Origin: Paraspadella gotoi
Lineage: Eukaryota; Chaetognatha
Direction of reading: 5' to 3'
Assembly: GCA_051294375.1 (NCBI GenBank)
Contig: CM119269.1
Coordinates: forward strand, 10,770,883-10,834,882
DNA: 64,000 nt
Part shown: piece by piece, positions 62,205-64,000 of the stretch
How positions within the stretch are numbered: the stretch's first letter is position 1
Layout: every line of letters begins with the position of its first letter
Position numbers and translations under genes: made by a program
Notes under the pieces: model-generated
What the model saw: the letters and a program-made list of their open reading frames with translations, nothing else
Told to the model about the DNA's origin: nothing
Database searches by the model: none

Positions 62205-63909
62205 TCATCCACTCCAGGTCTCTTCTCTTTTCTCCTTCTCTTTCCGCTTCTCTCCAAACAGCAACGCAATCTCTTCCAACTGCACGTTCTTGGTTTCCGG
62301 TACAAAAAACCAAGTGAAGATGAAGCCGACGAAGCAGAAGGCGGCGTACATCCAGTAGCATCCGTAGGAGTGGACGGAGAAGCGGAGCGCGTCGAAGGAT
62401 TTGAGGATGACGAAGCGCGAGAGATTGGAGGCGAGAATTGAGATCGACGACCCGTAGCCGCGCGTCTCCGGAGTGAACACTTCCGACATGATGAGATTGG
62501 GCAGGGGGCCGAACCCCACGGCGAAGAAGGCCGCGTAGCAGAGGAAGGCTACCAGCGTCAATTGCGGGGCCCGATGAGTCGCCGCCTCAGACGCGCCCGC
62601 CACGCCCATAGAGACGCACATGCCCAGGGCGGAGGCCATGAGAAGGAATCGGCGCCCGAGACGATCAATGAGGAAGAAGGAGACGACTGTGGCGGCCAAT
62701 TGACAGAGGCCTAGAGGTGGACGGGATTTTAAAAAGGCAGAATGAGAAATCAACGAGCGAGCGATCGTTTGTTAAAATCTTAAAAACCAGACCAATTCAA
62801 AGTACATAATCAATTTAACATATCAATGTTTAAATCGAGTGGCGAATCCTAAATTCGCCTCCCGTTTAGCTTGGTGAAACTCAGCTCGTCCAATTGGCTT
62901 GGACAGTAAAGTACTCGTTCACCGTGTGTTCCGGTTTCAATCCCCTCACAGTCACGCTGGTTAAGTGTGTTGGTGTCAGTATAAACACAGTGATATGGGA
63001 TGGTCACTGCAGGTCCAAAGCCCTGAGCGCCAGCTGTCTGGAGAAGCCTCACAAATAGGGCATCACACATGTCTCCCCGTTAACAAGAAATATTCACTAT
63101 TCTACTCTAGAGTAGACTAGTGCTCGTTCAAAGTCTTTCGTAGAGGTAGGAAGTTACTATTGTAAATCACCTAAAGGTAAATAATTGCTATGATTATTAT
63201 TCTTTCTGGTTTGAAAGGTTTTACGGTTAATGAAGAAACAAAAAGTAGCAGCCGGCCCTCCAACGGTTTCGATATTTAAACAGAAAAACCGACAAAAGAA
63301 CAATGCTCGGTCCGAACCTAAATAGAAGGCGGCCAACTCGTCGGCCTCGATGCCGCTTCGCTTGAAGACGCTCTCCGCGTTAAAGAGAATCGCGTTGATG
63401 CCCGTGAATTGCATCAAGACTTGGAGGCCGATGATGAGGAAGAGGGGGAGGTAGAACCGAGGGGTCTGGAGGGTGTCGAGGAAGGAGTTGGAGGAGGACG
63501 AGAGGCCCTTCTCGATCTCCTCGAGTTCTTCCTCAATCTCGTCCTCGCTGGAAAAAAAAACGTAGAAGGAAATGTGGCGTGATTGTCACGTGATGGTTAG
63601 GCGAATGTGGCGTGAATATAACGTGAATGTAACATGAATGTTGTCGTCAACCGCCGAACCTGTTGTTCGTTAACGTGCGGATAGTTTGCGCCGCAGATGG
63701 GGTCAACCCTTTCATCAGCAACCAACGAGGGCTTTCAGGCAACTTGAGCATTCCGACTCCGAGGATGGCAGGGGGTAGAGCCGCGAAGACGGCCTGCCAC
63801 TCCCACGTGAGAGGCGAGGCGCCGAACGCGTAGGCGTAAACGAAACCCAGTGACATGGCGATTCTGTAGAAGACGCCCACCATTCCGCGAAGGTGTGCAG
63901 GAGAGACCT
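62205..63909 (-). CDS. SLC2-type facilitative sugar transporter (MFS), C-terminal two thirds
   Basis: Membrane transporter of the major facilitator superfamily sugar-porter branch. Exons 63909-63660, 63547-63318 and 62710-62205 join in frame (AG|C gives Ser, G|GC gives Gly). The 5' exons lie past the window end. Exon 1 here has EVSPAHLRG, two membrane segments and the central-loop signature PESPRWLL. Exon 2 has an acidic loop (EDEIEEELEEIEKG) and TM7 with TGINAILFNAESVF. Exon 3 has RLGRR after TM8, GFGPLPNLIMSEVF in TM10 and the C-terminal PETK followed by NVQLEEIA, then a short charged tail and TGA. About 328 codons of an expected ~480. The overall pattern is nearest to class III GLUT (GLUT6/8-like) or arthropod trehalose-type porters; substrate unknown. 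Unlike the other genes here its exons are free of frameshifts. Confidence 0.94.
62850..63075 (+). mobile_element. tRNA-derived SINE in a sugar-transporter intron
   Basis: TTGGCTTGGACAGTAAAGT resembles an A box and the following D-stem; CCGGTTTCAATCCCC about 30 bp on resembles a B box. The spacing is tRNA-like. A body of about 130 bp follows. It differs from the SINE at 46946-47135. It lies in the intron 62711-63317, opposite to the gene. Confidence 0.55.
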
Positions 63910-64000
63910 CTGTAGGACATTCGAGGGACAAAAACAAGGAGAATATTTATCCTGATGTCTTTGGTTTACAAATTTACACAAATGAAACTTCGCTGTTGTG

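Overview
This is eukaryotic, almost certainly invertebrate metazoan, genomic DNA. It has GT-AG introns (many only 55-95 bp), long (GA)n/(CT)n tracts, tRNA-derived SINEs, minisatellites, and a selenocysteine-encoding thioredoxin-glutathione reductase next to a Derlin. The phylum cannot be fixed from the sequence. The assembly looks like weakly polished long reads. There are seven runs of N, every recognisable gene except the sugar transporter has exons broken by single-base indels while splice sites stay intact, and one locus recurs in several noisy versions.

Layout. 1-11375 is a giant palindrome: about 5.5 kb and its reverse complement meet at ~5539 with a spacer of about 23 bp. 11376-18938 is the main single-copy genic island. 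On the minus strand it holds a 13-exon selenoprotein gene (two glutaredoxin modules fused to a thioredoxin reductase, a C-terminal Gly-Cys-Sec-Gly and a SECIS element in the 3' UTR) and, upstream of it, a two-exon Derlin. From 18964 to ~39400 one locus of about 8.5 kb occurs twice (19590-28070 and 31130-39395) plus a third partial copy (28615-30056). Three blocks of exact identity sit among otherwise noisy copies. The left part of the locus is also the outer part of the palindrome arms.

39400-55246 is mostly single-copy, AT-rich and microsatellite-rich, without a recognisable gene. It carries a second noisy duplication across a gap (44514-46505), a three-copy dispersed repeat and SINE copies. 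55247-56516 (minus) is a long first coding exon for a type II membrane protein, function unproven. 57175-57670 is a SINE copy interrupted by a 361-bp minisatellite-bodied element flanked by a 9-bp target duplication; an uninterrupted SINE at ~46946-47135 serves as the empty site. 62205-63909 (minus) holds the last three exons of an SLC2-type sugar transporter whose 5' end lies beyond the window.

Functionally, the clear genes are independent housekeeping functions: thiol redox (TGR), ER-associated degradation (Derlin) and sugar transport (SLC2). The two most notable biological signals are the TGR with tandem glutaredoxin domains, supported by one exon that encodes the end of the first and the start of the second, and the SINE with its nested minisatellite element.
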